From positions 465,249 through 529,248 of the forward strand of contig NZ_LS422984.1 of NCBI RefSeq assembly GCF_900411375.1: 64,000 nucleotides of DNA, in the 5' to 3' direction. Below are positions 51,326 through 60,883 of the stretch, piece after piece. The stretch is from Lentilactobacillus raoultii. GTDB taxonomy: Bacteria; Bacillota; Bacilli; Lactobacillales; Lactobacillaceae. The position numbers were made by a program, and so were the translations under genes. The notes under the pieces are model-generated. The model saw only the letters and a program-made list of their open reading frames with translations. It searched no databases and had not been told where the DNA came from. The first letter of the stretch is position 1, and each line of letters begins with the position of its first letter.

Positions 51326-54300
51326 ATGTATAATCATTTGAAGGGTAGATTTTATTGCCGATTAGTGGTAACAGCGACCATGCTGTTTTCGACAATTTTG
51401 TTAGTTGGCATGAGTCAATCCAGTAAAGTTGAGGCTGCTTCAACAGTGACCATCCCAAGCAAATCTCAAAGTGCTACTGATTCGAATAGTTCAAGTCAAA
51501 GTTCACTTAGCAGCAGCAGTTCTATCACATCAACCTCGCAGAGTGATGCCATTAAAACGTCATCATCGGTTAAGACGACAACTGATACCAAGACAAGTAG
51601 CACAACGTTGCCGGACATTCAAAGTGATCCAAGTACCAACGTGACTAAAACCAAGGCAGGCTATACACTACAAAATAGCAAGTTCAAGGTTGAAATTGGC
51701 GGTTCAGGCGAAATTGATGGTCTGTATCTTCAAAATGATGCCTTTGACACAAACTATGTCATGAATACCAAAGATAATCCGAAACAAAATAATGCGGCCC
51801 ATGAATGGATGGGTGAGCTAATGTTTCGAACCAAGACGGGTGATGCCAATGCCAGTATGCCTTGGGAAAAGGAGTATACCAGCCAGACACCGGTTTCGAC
51901 ACGTCACATATCACTTAATGGTAAAACCGTTCAGGTTACCTATGATCCAACTTCTAATGCGAACGGAAAAAATGATGGCATCAAGAATTTACAAATTGTT
52001 GAAACCTATACACTTGATAATAGTGGTCATTTGCATTGGAATATTAACCTCAAAAATCCGACAAAGCAGACCATCACAGTGGGTGACTTTGGGTTACCGA
52101 TGCCGTTTAGAGAGTTCTGGCACTACACGCCAGCAAAGGGCAAATCACAACTTGATATGGCTTATGAAAACTCAGTCGTTTACCATAGCTTCGTTGGTCA
52201 AAACTCATCATATATTTACGCAACACGGCCAAGTGGGATCGGTAACTTCTTGACGTTTACACCAGATTCCAGTACGGATGCCAAGCTTGAGTATCAAGAT
52301 CATTGGGAAGATGACGGGACTCATAAAGGGGACGAGTTGGCTTGGGCAATGCCTAAATTTGGCGCTGATGTTACCAAATATGGTTGGGATAATGGCCTAA
52401 ATGTCTTTTATGTCAACTCGGCTGCAATTGCTCCCGGTGGTAATCGTGGTTATCTGCCTAGCACTGACACGGTATTGGCACCCGGCGCTTCCAAAAACTA
52501 TGCGTTTAACTTTAGCGCTGCCGACATTAAGAATGCAGCAACTAATTCAACTAGTTCGTCATCTTCAAGTACCAGCAGCTCGGATTCTACAAGCACCACA
52601 AACACGTCTAGCTCCAATTCATCATCAACTAAGAGCAATTCATCAGTGACTGTTAATGGTGATATGACAGACACCAAGTACGAAAAGCAGTTAAAGGATA
52701 TTCTTTACAATGAAGGCCTGGTGGATGCGGTTTCAGTTCCAAGTATGGTGCTCACTAAAGGATCAGATGGGGTTGCCCGCGGACAAATGTATCTGCATAC
52801 AAAGGTTCCTCAAGATCAAATCAAATTGAGTTTCCAGAATCAACATGATGATCAAGTTTCCAAACAAACTGTTAAGCAGGATAAGATTGACGCTTCTGGG
52901 GTTTCAAATGATCATGGTCAAGCAACCTATAAAAAGACTGTGACCAAAGATGGTCAAAACTACTATGTTTACGATATCTCGTTTACTTCAGACGGTCGAA
53001 ATAACATCATTGTAAACTATCAGCAGAATGGTCAACCTAAGCAGACAACGTTACAATACGATGTGCTTGAAAATCCGTCTAAGTCATTGGAAAAACACGC
53101 CCAGTTTATGTTGAAGACTCAAATCAAGAATTCGGGTAAATTCAATGATCAAATTTTTGATGATTGGTCAATGGATAAAAAAGCAACGGTTAATGACTTC
53201 ACTACACGTTATGGTGGCTGGGGCGATGATTGGGGCTTGACCCATGGCTTATTCTTGGCAGATATGAATACTAGGCAGCCAAATAAAGATCAGATTCAAG
53301 CATTGGATAATTACATTTATACTGGCTTGTGGACGAACTTGATGAGGGCTCACCATGGTGATTATGGAGTACCAGATTGGTTGCGGGCAACTAATGACGA
53401 CTTATCTTATACTTGGCGTTCCTATTCGTACGTTCACGTTTACAATACATTCTTCGAGATGTATAAGATCGCTAAAGCCAACCTAGATCTAATTAAATAC
53501 AATGTCAAAAATTATCCAGTTTACAAGGCCGATCCAGCTAAATATCAAAAGAATCCGGCTAACGTTTATCTGCAAATGGCCTATAACATTTTGAAAGCTT
53601 GTTACACCAATTCCGGCATTAAATATAAAGATGATGGGTTGATGGGCGAATCAACGACCCCTCAAATCATTAAGTCACTAAAAGCTGAAGGCATGACTGA
53701 TGAGGCCACTAACGTTCAGAAGTGGATGAAAGAGAAATATGAAACCTACACCAGTCAAAAATATCCATTTGGTTCAGAAATGAACTATGACAACACCGGT
53801 GAAGAATCAGTTTATATGTTAGGTAACATGTTTAGCGACAAGCGATTAATGTCAATGGCTGACATGAAGACCCGCGCTGATCGGGGTGTTCAACCGCTCT
53901 GGTATCAATACGGTGTGCCGGTAACCATTGATGGTGAAAATTGGTGGCAATTCCAATACACGACATCGCTTGCTGATATCGGTATGAATAACTGGTTGGT
54001 TTCTCAAGCTAATGGGCTGTCCCAAGATCAAAAAGGACTGGCTGAACGAGCCAACTATGCTGCTAAGTTAGGGAACCTGACCCAGATCAATACTGGTCAG
54101 ATTGATACTGATAAAGATAATGACGGGGCGGTATCCTGGACTTATCAAGCAGAACTTGGCAATAATCCACAACCAAATCAAAATTCAATTGCCAAAACCG
54201 GTGCCGGTGATTTACACAATGGCTGGCGACAAACATCCGGTGAAGGGGATTTGGCACTGTTTGGTGCTTTGCAAGTTCTCTCGGCTGACGTTGCCAATGA

Positions 54301-55360
54301 TCCGATCTTTGGATTAGTTGGTTATGGGGCAACGGTAACGGATAGTGGCTCAAACTACGATATCACACCGACTGACGGTATGTACCAACGCCTTAATTTG
54401 ATTAATGACCAACTGGCCTATGAATTTACTGCCGATCAATATACACATGCGATTATCAGTAAAGATCATCATTCGGCAACCTTTAGTGTCAAGAATGTGG
54501 CAAAACAAGCGCATACGCTTCAGCTAACGATTACTAATCCAAATCCTGACGGGGCAACTTACGATATTCTTTGGAATGGTAAGCAAGTCGGTACTGTTAA
54601 AGAAGATCAAAAGACCACTGAGGTAAAGGCACCAATCGATGCTAATGATGGTCAGCTTCAGATCGTTAAGCAGGGAACTGAAGGCAATAGTAATAATAGT
54701 GTTAACAGCACTAATAGTTCCAACAATAGTTCAACGAGTTCTTCCAGTTCGGCAACCACTTCCAGTTCGTCAAGCAGCACGACCTCTTCAAATACCAATA
54801 GTTCAAGTAGCACAAGTAGCTCAACTTCGACTTCATCTGAAGAGCAGCAACCGGCTAAAGAGAACTCAGTGCCTAAGTCAGCTCACAAAATTGGCTCAAC
54901 GATTCATGCAGTTAAAAAACTCAACTTGTACAAATCGGCGACTTTCAAGAAATCAGCTAGGATTGCCAGCTACGGTAAACACGTGCGAACTAATCGACCG
55001 AAGTTTATGGTGACCGGGTATGCCCGTTCCGAAAACGGTGTGTTACGATACCAAGTTCGAGATGCCAACAAGGGCACCAAGAATTACGGCAAGAAAGGTT
55101 ACATCACTGCTAATAAGCGCTTTACACAGTCGATGTATTACGCAACCATGCCCAAGTCCAAGAAAATTACCGTTATTTCAAAGAAAGGGATTAATGCCTA
55201 TAAGTATGTCTCACTGAAAGGTAAGGCAAAGCACTACAAAAAAGGAACCCATTTACGGGTTAAAAAGTTGGTTAAGTATCATTCAACCACACGCTATCAA
55301 CTGTCAAACGGCCACTACATTACTGGTAACAAAGAGTTGGTTATCCAACAAGGCCGTTAA
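51326..55360 (+). CDS. giant secreted DUF5695-like protein, paralogue, 1344 aa
   Basis: Paralogue of the 1291-residue protein over nearly its whole length, with the same order: signal peptide (1 to about 38), serine-rich linker, beta-sandwich region, helical toroid-like domain with GWGDDWGLTHGLF and VPDWLRA, then a second serine-rich linker and a DUF5776-like end. Differences include a serine/threonine-rich insertion near residues 410-450, where the other copy has only about ten residues, and an extra loop in the helical domain (KYNVKNYPVYKADPAKY). It may hydrolyse or bind an exopolysaccharide related to that of the first copy. The ATG follows TAGGAG. Cre-like boxes precede it and a terminator follows. 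Confidence 0.8.
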   Translation: MYNHLKGRFYCRLVVTATMLFSTILLVGMSQSSKVEAASTVTIPSKSQSATDSNSSSQSSLSSSSSITSTSQSDAIKTSSSVKTTTDTKTSSTTLPDIQSDPSTNVTKTKAGYTLQNSKFKVEIGGSGEIDGLYLQNDAFDTNYVMNTKDNPKQNNAAHEWMGELMFRTKTGDANASMPWEKEYTSQTPVSTRHISLNGKTVQVTYDPTSNANGKNDGIKNLQIVETYTLDNSGHLHWNINLKNPTKQTITVGDFGLPMPFREFWHYTPAKGKSQLDMAYENSVVYHSFVGQNSSYIYATRPSGIGNFLTFTPDSSTDAKLEYQDHWEDDGTHKGDELAWAMPKFGADVTKYGWDNGLNVFYVNSAAIAPGGNRGYLPSTDTVLAPGASKNYAFNFSAADIKNAATNSTSSSSSSTSSSDSTSTTNTSSSNSSSTKSNSSVTVNGDMTDTKYEKQLKDILYNEGLVDAVSVPSMVLTKGSDGVARGQMYLHTKVPQDQIKLSFQNQHDDQVSKQTVKQDKIDASGVSNDHGQATYKKTVTKDGQNYYVYDISFTSDGRNNIIVNYQQNGQPKQTTLQYDVLENPSKSLEKHAQFMLKTQIKNSGKFNDQIFDDWSMDKKATVNDFTTRYGGWGDDWGLTHGLFLADMNTRQPNKDQIQALDNYIYTGLWTNLMRAHHGDYGVPDWLRATNDDLSYTWRSYSYVHVYNTFFEMYKIAKANLDLIKYNVKNYPVYKADPAKYQKNPANVYLQMAYNILKACYTNSGIKYKDDGLMGESTTPQIIKSLKAEGMTDEATNVQKWMKEKYETYTSQKYPFGSEMNYDNTGEESVYMLGNMFSDKRLMSMADMKTRADRGVQPLWYQYGVPVTIDGENWWQFQYTTSLADIGMNNWLVSQANGLSQDQKGLAERANYAAKLGNLTQINTGQIDTDKDNDGAVSWTYQAELGNNPQPNQNSIAKTGAGDLHNGWRQTSGEGDLALFGALQVLSADVANDPIFGLVGYGATVTDSGSNYDITPTDGMYQRLNLINDQLAYEFTADQYTHAIISKDHHSATFSVKNVAKQAHTLQLTITNPNPDGATYDILWNGKQVGTVKEDQKTTEVKAPIDANDGQLQIVKQGTEGNSNNSVNSTNSSNNSSTSSSSSATTSSSSSSTTSSNTNSSSSTSSSTSTSSEEQQPAKENSVPKSAHKIGSTIHAVKKLNLYKSATFKKSARIASYGKHVRTNRPKFMVTGYARSENGVLRYQVRDANKGTKNYGKKGYITANKRFTQSMYYATMPKSKKITVISKKGINAYKYVSLKGKAKHYKKGTHLRVKKLVKYHSTTRYQLSNGHYITGNKELVIQQGR

Positions 55361-55422
55361 TGCTTATTAACAAAAAACGTTGATTAAATGAAACGGAATT
55401 GGGAGAAATTCCAATTGTAAGT

Positions 55423-55476
55423 TAAAAGTCGAAACCGGTTTTCACATATTCTTGTGGAAATGGGCTTCGGCTTTTT
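55423..55476 (+). terminator. terminator of the second giant exoprotein gene
   Basis: AAAAGTCGAA and TTTTCACA pair with TGTGGAAA and TTCGGCTTTTT. A smaller hairpin GGAATT/AATTCC precedes it. Confidence 0.75.
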
Positions 55477-55513
55477 GATCGATATGAGTTACAGTCGAAA
55501 ATAATTGCTCGAA

Positions 55514-55530
55514 TTAAAATTGAAGTGCAA
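55514..55530 (+). repeat. isolated IS30-end-like sequence
   Basis: TTAAAATTGAAGTGCAA is identical to the 17 bases at 63681-63697 at the left end of the IS30-type element at the window's right edge. No transposase lies next to it here, so it may be a footprint of a lost copy. Confidence 0.5.
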
Positions 55531-55725
55531 GGTCGGAACATGTAAATAATTCCTCTTTAATGAATTGATGTGTAACTAAATGTTACATTTCAGCTTAAAT
55601 ATTCGCCTCCAGCTCTCAAACATTTAACGGAAAAATGAAAAATAGGAAGTATTTTGTTAGATTTTATTACATTAATTAATAAATATGTTAAAATTATTAA
55701 AAATAGATGAGAGGGAGCGAGCGTT

Positions 55726-57141
55726 GTGATGTCGATGTTTCGAAAGAAAGATGTTAATGAATTAGTTGCCCATGCCTCGCCTTTAAAAAGAACTTTAAGG
55801 ACGTGGGACCTAACTTTTTTGGGGATTGGGGCAATTATTGGGACTGGGATTTTCGTACTGACTGGAAAGGGAGCTTTAACGGCGGGGCCTGCACTTGCGG
55901 TTTCTTTCATAATTGCGGCAGTTTGCTGCGGCTTTGCCGGATTATGTTATGCGGAATTTGCTTCAATGGCACCTGTGGCCGGATCAGCCTACACATATTC
56001 CTACATTGCTTTCGGTGAGATTGTGGCTTTTATCATTGGATGGGATTTAATTCTGGAATATGCTTTAGGTGCCGCAACCGTTTCAGTTGGTTGGTCAGGC
56101 TATTTTACAAGTTTACTCGCGAATATGGGCATTCATCTTCCTGCTGCTTTGACTGCAGCAGCTGGGACAACGCCCGGAGTGACAACCTTTTTTAATCTAC
56201 CGGCATTTTTGATTGTTTTACTGATTACTTGGATTATCTCGATTGGGATTACTCAAACCAAGCGTGTGAACGATGCCATGGTATTAGTTAAGTTGGGGGT
56301 TATTGTTTTATTTATTATCTGCACGATTTGGTTTATTAAGCCGGCTCACTGGCACCCCTTTAACCCATTTGGTTGGTATTCTTATCATAATGGAACGGCT
56401 GCAGGAATTATTCCGGGAGCGTCAATTGTTTTCTTCTCCTTTATCGGATTTGATGCGGTTTCATCAAGTGCCGAAGAAACAATCAATCCCAGCAAAACGT
56501 TGCCGCGCGGGATTTTGCTTTCATTGCTGATTTCAACGATTTTATATACGGCCATGACTTTGATTATGACTGGCGTTGTGAAGTATACGCTTTTTGTTAA
56601 ATACTTAAACGCACCGGTTTTGGCAGTGCTGGTTAAAACGGGGCAAACTTGGCTTTCTGTAATTGTCAGTATCGGCGCAATTATTGGCATGACGACGGTG
56701 ATACTTGTGCAATTATACGGCCAATCGCGAATTAGTTACTCAATGTCACGAGATGGCTTATTTCCCAAGTTTTTTGGGCACGTTAATTCAAAGTATCAGA
56801 CACCATTCAAGGGAACGTGGTTTTTTGGAATTGTGACTGCCCTTGCCGGAGGATTGATTAACTTAAATATTTTGTCGGAATTAGTCAATATTGGAACACT
56901 AACTGCCTTTATCTTAGTTTCAGCGGGTGTTTTGTGGATGCGATATAAACACCCCGAACTTCATCGAGGCTTTCGTGCGCCTGGTGTGCCAGTTACCCCG
57001 ATTATTGCAATTGTGTTTTGTTTGACGCTGGTTGTCGGTCTCAATTGGGAAACCTGGGTAAGGTTCCTTGTTTGGTTAGTAATTGGTTTGACCATTTATT
57101 TTGGCTATGGCCGTCGGCACGCAACGCTCAATCAGCGTTAG
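55726..57141 (+). CDS. APC-family amino-acid permease (cationic amino-acid transporter type)
   Basis: Membrane transporter of 471 residues with twelve to thirteen helices. The first helix has the APC signature FLGIGAIIGTGIFVLTG. APVAGSAYTYSYIAFGE and a SAEETINPSKTLPRGI loop are characteristic of the CAT/YfnA group. It probably imports or exchanges an amino acid with protons; the substrate is not evident. It starts at GTG 55726, or at the ATG one codon later, after GAGGGAG. The UspA gene follows within 17 bases, and the two form a small operon. Confidence 0.88.
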   Translation: MMSMFRKKDVNELVAHASPLKRTLRTWDLTFLGIGAIIGTGIFVLTGKGALTAGPALAVSFIIAAVCCGFAGLCYAEFASMAPVAGSAYTYSYIAFGEIVAFIIGWDLILEYALGAATVSVGWSGYFTSLLANMGIHLPAALTAAAGTTPGVTTFFNLPAFLIVLLITWIISIGITQTKRVNDAMVLVKLGVIVLFIICTIWFIKPAHWHPFNPFGWYSYHNGTAAGIIPGASIVFFSFIGFDAVSSSAEETINPSKTLPRGILLSLLISTILYTAMTLIMTGVVKYTLFVKYLNAPVLAVLVKTGQTWLSVIVSIGAIIGMTTVILVQLYGQSRISYSMSRDGLFPKFFGHVNSKYQTPFKGTWFFGIVTALAGGLINLNILSELVNIGTLTAFILVSAGVLWMRYKHPELHRGFRAPGVPVTPIIAIVFCLTLVVGLNWETWVRFLVWLVIGLTIYFGYGRRHATLNQR

Positions 57142-57158
57142 AAAGGGGCGAGATTAAA

Positions 57159-57587
57159 ATGGCTTATAAGCGAATTTTGGTTGGCTTGGATGGTTCAAAG
57201 CAGGCCGACCGAGCTTTTCGAGTGGGGTGTGAATTAGCTAAAATTTTGTCTGCTTCACTCTACGTGGTCTGGGTTGTGAATCGCGATCGGGGCATGGATT
57301 CCACTTTTGGTGTCAGTGAAGATTTCTATCAGGATCTTTATCGACAGGTTAAAGAGAAAATTAAGCCTTATATTAAACGTGGCGAAGAACAGGGCATCCA
57401 CATTAATGGCAACGTCATTATCGGCAGTATCAAAACGGTTTTGGCAAAGGATTTTCCAGCTGAGCATCATATCGACCTAATTATCGTAGGAAATACCGGT
57501 GTGAATGCCGTGACTAAAATGATTCAGGGCTCTCATACTGGTTATGTGGCTCGCCAATCAACCTGTGATGTGTTGATAGTTAAGTGA
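57159..57587 (+). CDS. universal stress protein UspA family
   Basis: 142-residue cytoplasmic nucleotide-binding protein. The N-terminus YKRILVGLDGSKQADRAF and the C-terminal ATP-binding motif GNTGVNAVTKMIQGSHTGYVARQ (G-2x-G-9x-G-S/T pattern) are typical. The ATG at 57159 follows GAAAGGGGCG. An earlier in-frame start lies inside the permease gene and is not used. Cotranscription with the permease suggests the two are used together. Confidence 0.9.
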   Translation: MAYKRILVGLDGSKQADRAFRVGCELAKILSASLYVVWVVNRDRGMDSTFGVSEDFYQDLYRQVKEKIKPYIKRGEEQGIHINGNVIIGSIKTVLAKDFPAEHHIDLIIVGNTGVNAVTKMIQGSHTGYVARQSTCDVLIVK

Positions 57588-57644
57588 AAAATCATTATTC
57601 AACGGGTGCTAATAAGGGATTACAAGTTTCACTTAATTAAATAG

Positions 57645-57698
57645 TGTAAAAAAATCGATAGGAGCAGCGCTTTTAAAACGTTGTTCCTACCGGTTTTG
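57645..57698. terminator. imperfect hairpin after uspA
   Basis: AAATCGATAGGAGCA pairs imperfectly with TGTTCCTACCGGTTTT. It is probably the terminator of the permease/uspA operon. Confidence 0.55.
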
Positions 57699-57725
57699 AC
57701 TATCTGGAAAAAATTATCTAGCCAT

Positions 57726-57788
57726 TGTATACATGCAAATGTGTATATCTGTAAACATGTTAATTTGTGGATCTGTATGCAAGCAAGC
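57726..57788 (+). repeat. 24-base imperfect tandem repeat
   Basis: Two units of 24 bases (57726-57749 and 57750-57773) share TGTA, ACATG, AAT, TGT and ATC at the same positions; a third is cut after about 15 bases. It lies in a 427-base region (57588-58014) without a gene, which otherwise holds only the uspA terminator. Confidence 0.5.
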
Positions 57789-58014
57789 TTCTTAGAGGAT
57801 CGTGTATTCCATCTCGCCATCAATGGAAAAGGTATTTTCATATAACAGCAAAGCTCTAACTGCTTATTTTAATAAAAGCGCCTACGAGGAGGGGTTGTAT
57901 CTTTTATGTGAGTGATTAGTGTTCTAGCTAACGCGACTTAAAATTTTGACAAATAGAATTGTGCCTCGTGAAAATTGTAGGCTAGTCAACTATAAATTAG
58001 GAACCTTTTGATCG

Positions 58015-58449
58015 CTACAATCGTTTCTCAGTATAAATTTGTTTAACTCCATCATGAATAGCTTGTTTGCCAGTTCTCACATATCCTAATTTTTCGTAAA
58101 AGCCGATTGCGGTATCAAGACTAGTAATAATAATCTTTGAGTAACCTTTGTCTGCAATCCACTCTTCGGCTTTTCTAATTAGAAGTTGACCTAATCCCTT
58201 ACCTTGATACTTTGAAACAATTGAGACTCTTTCAATTTTTGCATAATTTTCATTAGAAAAATTTAATCGGGCGGTTCCAACAGGGTCATTCTCATTTTCG
58301 ATCAGAAGATATTGATAGCGTTTATCAATATCTTCATCAAATTCAACCGACCTAGGGGCAACATTACCATGAATTCTTGTTTGTCTGCGAATCCAATAAA
58401 CATCAGCTAATTGCCATACTTTATCGACATGGTAGATGCTTAAATTCAT
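58015..58449 (-). CDS. GNAT-family N-acetyltransferase
   Basis: 144-residue acetyl-CoA-dependent enzyme. The core is GTARLNF, then IERVSIVSKYQGKGLGQLLIRKAEEW, which holds the pyrophosphate loop Q-x-G-x-G/A, and FYEKLGYVRTG at the end, as in ElaA/YjcF-like acetyltransferases. The substrate is unknown. It is the last gene of the T-box operon, 28 bases after the ATPase gene, and may modify a thiol- or amino-acid-derived compound. Confidence 0.87.
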   Translation of the reverse strand: MNLSIYHVDKVWQLADVYWIRRQTRIHGNVAPRSVEFDEDIDKRYQYLLIENENDPVGTARLNFSNENYAKIERVSIVSKYQGKGLGQLLIRKAEEWIADKGYSKIIITSLDTAIGFYEKLGYVRTGKQAIHDGVKQIYTEKRL

Positions 58450-58477
58450 ACCTATGCACTTCCTTGCATAAATTTTT

Positions 58478-59227
58478 TTAAATTCCTTGTTGGCGATAGC
58501 GTGTTAAGAATTGCTGTGTGCGCGGATTTTGAGGTGAATCAAAGATCTGTTCTGGTGTCCCATCTTCTAGAATTTTCCCTTGATCGAAAAAAAGGACCCT
58601 TGAGGCAACGTCTTTAATGAACTGTAACTCATGCGAAATAATGATGATGGTTTGCTGTTCATTTTGTTCAATTACTTTTTTTATTGTGTCTAAGACATCT
58701 CCTACTAATTCTGTGTCAAGTGCTGAGGTTGGTTCATCCATCAATAACACATCAGTATCCATTGCCAAGGCTCTAGCAATACCGACTCGTTGTTTTTGGC
58801 CACCAGATAATTGACTTGGGTATTTATTGATTTGATCAGTTAATTGAACGCGATTAATAACATTTTTAGCTATCTTCACAGCTTGCGGACGCTTTAGCTT
58901 TTTTACGGTCATTAAGCCTTCAGTTACGTTACTGAGAATTGTTTTTTGACGAAATAGATTAAATTGTTGAAAAACCATGCTGGACTTTTGACGGAGTTCG
59001 ATACTTTCTTTAGTTGAAAAATGCGGTGCAGTGACTACCTGATCATCAATTGAAATTGATCCCGAATCCGGCTTTTCCAATAAATTGATACAACGTAATA
59101 AAGTTGATTTACCAGCACCCGAAGGGCCAATGACGCCTACCACCTGTCCAGTGTCAATTCTTAAATTCAAGTCTTTGAAGACTGTTTGGTTATTATATCG
59201 CTTTGTTAGGTTTTTAAGCTTAATCAT
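58478..59227 (-). CDS. polar amino-acid ABC transporter ATP-binding protein
   Basis: 249-residue ATPase of the GlnQ/TcyC type. Walker A GPSGAGKSTLLRCI, Q-loop VFQQFNLF, signature [15 protein letters not shown], Walker B VLLMDEPTSALD and the switch histidine in IIISHELQF are all visible. Its ATG overlaps the end of the permease gene by eight bases. By neighbourhood it serves a sulfur amino-acid importer such as cystine uptake; glutamine or arginine transport cannot be excluded. Confidence 0.9.
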   Translation of the reverse strand: MIKLKNLTKRYNNQTVFKDLNLRIDTGQVVGVIGPSGAGKSTLLRCINLLEKPDSGSISIDDQVVTAPHFSTKESIELRQKSSMVFQQFNLFRQKTILSNVTEGLMTVKKLKRPQAVKIAKNVINRVQLTDQINKYPSQLSGGQKQRVGIARALAMDTDVLLMDEPTSALDTELVGDVLDTIKKVIEQNEQQTIIIISHELQFIKDVASRVLFFDQGKILEDGTPEQIFDSPQNPRTQQFLTRYRQQGI

Positions 59228-60008
59228 TGGTTGGCACCCGCTTTCCAGAGAATAGTCGATTAAGTCCAGAACTTTGCTGTAAGTTATGAGCTCTTAATTC
59301 AGCTGCACGTTCGAAAATGGTGACTTTATTCTCAAGAAGTCTCAAGACTTGCTCAGTAATAATAGTTAACCCCCAATAAATAAGTGCAAGGGATAAATAG
59401 GCCTCGAAGTATCGGTAAGAGTTTCCTGCGAGAATTTGTCCTTCTGCGGTCATGTCAACAACGGAAGCAACGAAGGCCAGCGACGTGTTTTTCATTAAAC
59501 CAATAAATGCATTTCCTAGGGTTGGTAAAGCAACTACAAAGGCTTCAGGAATGGTGATCCTTTTCAGAACCTGCCAGCGACTCATCCCTAATGATTTGGC
59601 AGCCTCGACTTCGCCTCGATCGACGGAGAGCAAGGCGGCACGAATATTTTCCGAGTTATAAGCAGCCTCATTAAGTGAGAATGCAAGCAGGACGAATAAC
59701 ATTGAGGGGATATTGTTAACACTATAGGTCGTGTGTTGGTAATAGTTGACGTACTTCAATAAAATTGGAATGCCATAATAGGTTAAATACAATTGAACAA
59801 TGATGGGGGTTCCTCTGATAAATGATACAAACACACTCGCAAGCTGATGGAGAACCGGAAACTTATTGATTTTGATGATGGCTAAAACCAATCCTAAAAT
59901 TAAACCGATAATCATTGAAAAGAAAGTAATCAGCAGAGTATTCGGTAAATACTTTAAAAGAGCGGGAATTTCGGTAAAAATCAGTTTGAAATCAATTAAA
60001 TGTTGCAT
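59220..60008 (-). CDS. polar amino-acid ABC transporter permease
   Basis: 262-residue permease of the HisM/TcyB group. About five helices are present, with SFIRGTPIIVQLYLTYYGIP, SLNEAAYNSENIRAALLSVDRGEVEAAKSLGMSRWQ holding the EAA loop, and LIYWGLTIITEQVLRLLE near the end. It occurs as one permease gene, so the pore is probably a homodimer. It is 12 bases after the binding-protein gene and overlaps the ATPase gene. Confidence 0.92.
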   Translation of the reverse strand: MQHLIDFKLIFTEIPALLKYLPNTLLITFFSMIIGLILGLVLAIIKINKFPVLHQLASVFVSFIRGTPIIVQLYLTYYGIPILLKYVNYYQHTTYSVNNIPSMLFVLLAFSLNEAAYNSENIRAALLSVDRGEVEAAKSLGMSRWQVLKRITIPEAFVVALPTLGNAFIGLMKNTSLAFVASVVDMTAEGQILAGNSYRYFEAYLSLALIYWGLTIITEQVLRLLENKVTIFERAAELRAHNLQQSSGLNRLFSGKRVPTND

Positions 60009-60020
60009 ACCTATTGCCTC

Positions 60021-60869
60021 CTACTTATTTGGGGTGTAGTTACCGTAGAAGTATTTTTCACTAATCTTTTTTGCGGTACCGTTTGTTTGAATTTTTTCCA
60101 AAGCCTTATTAATTTTGCCAAGCAGTTGCTTACCCTCTGAAGTTTTATCAATTAATAGATAACTATAAGGAGTTGCTGCAGAGATTTTTTTGCTATCAGC
60201 TTGGCTAACGTCAATTGCTTTGAGACTTTTTAGATTGAAAGTTTTTTTGTAATTACTGTATAGGGGCTTATCAATCAGTACGTAATCATATTTGTTATCT
60301 TGGACATCCTGAAGGGTCTTGGATGGATCTTCAGTTGAATACGTGATTTTAGACTTCTTTTTTGCGGTTTTATTAAAGTTTTCGATAGCAGTAGTAAAGT
60401 TGACACCAGGAGCACTGATTGTTGTTTTACCTGAGATATCTGATAGTCGACGAATCGACTGGTTGTTTTTCTTTACCACCATGACGTACTGATCTTTAAA
60501 AATTGGCTTGGAAAAATAATATTTTTCTTTTCGTTGTGGATTGGCGGCAAAATTATTAGCCCCGATTTGAAATCGACCTGAATCTAATCCTTCAAGAATT
60601 GAAGAAAATTCTGTTTTTTGAAATTTAATTTTATATCCTGGTAAATATTTACCCAATGCGCGAACTGTATCGATATCATATCCAACAAGTTTGTGAGATC
60701 CATTTACATACGTAAACGGTCTTGGTGCGCCAGAAGTGCCAACAGTAATGGTCTTCTTAGAATTAGCTCCTTTTGCGGAGTTTGAACAACCGCTTAAGCC
60801 GAGTCCGCTAATGATTAGTAAAATGACAGTGCTAATCCCCAATAGTACCTTATGCTTTTTCATATTCAT
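60021..60869 (-). CDS. polar amino-acid ABC transporter substrate-binding lipoprotein
   Basis: 282-residue extracellular lipoprotein. The signal ends in the lipobox LSGC at residues 25-28. SBP_bac_3 features follow: TVGTSGAPRPFTYVNGSHKLVGYDIDTVRAL, FQIGANNFAANPQRKEKYYFSKP and DYVLIDKPLY. It resembles cystine-binding TcyJ/TcyK proteins more than glutamine-binding ones, which is inference from context. Two ATG codons lie close together (60869 and 60863) behind AAGGAGCG; either may start it. Confidence 0.88.
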   Translation of the reverse strand: MNMKKHKVLLGISTVILLIISGLGLSGCSNSAKGANSKKTITVGTSGAPRPFTYVNGSHKLVGYDIDTVRALGKYLPGYKIKFQKTEFSSILEGLDSGRFQIGANNFAANPQRKEKYYFSKPIFKDQYVMVVKKNNQSIRRLSDISGKTTISAPGVNFTTAIENFNKTAKKKSKITYSTEDPSKTLQDVQDNKYDYVLIDKPLYSNYKKTFNLKSLKAIDVSQADSKKISAATPYSYLLIDKTSEGKQLLGKINKALEKIQTNGTAKKISEKYFYGNYTPNK

Positions 60870-60883
60870 TACGCTCCTTAAAT

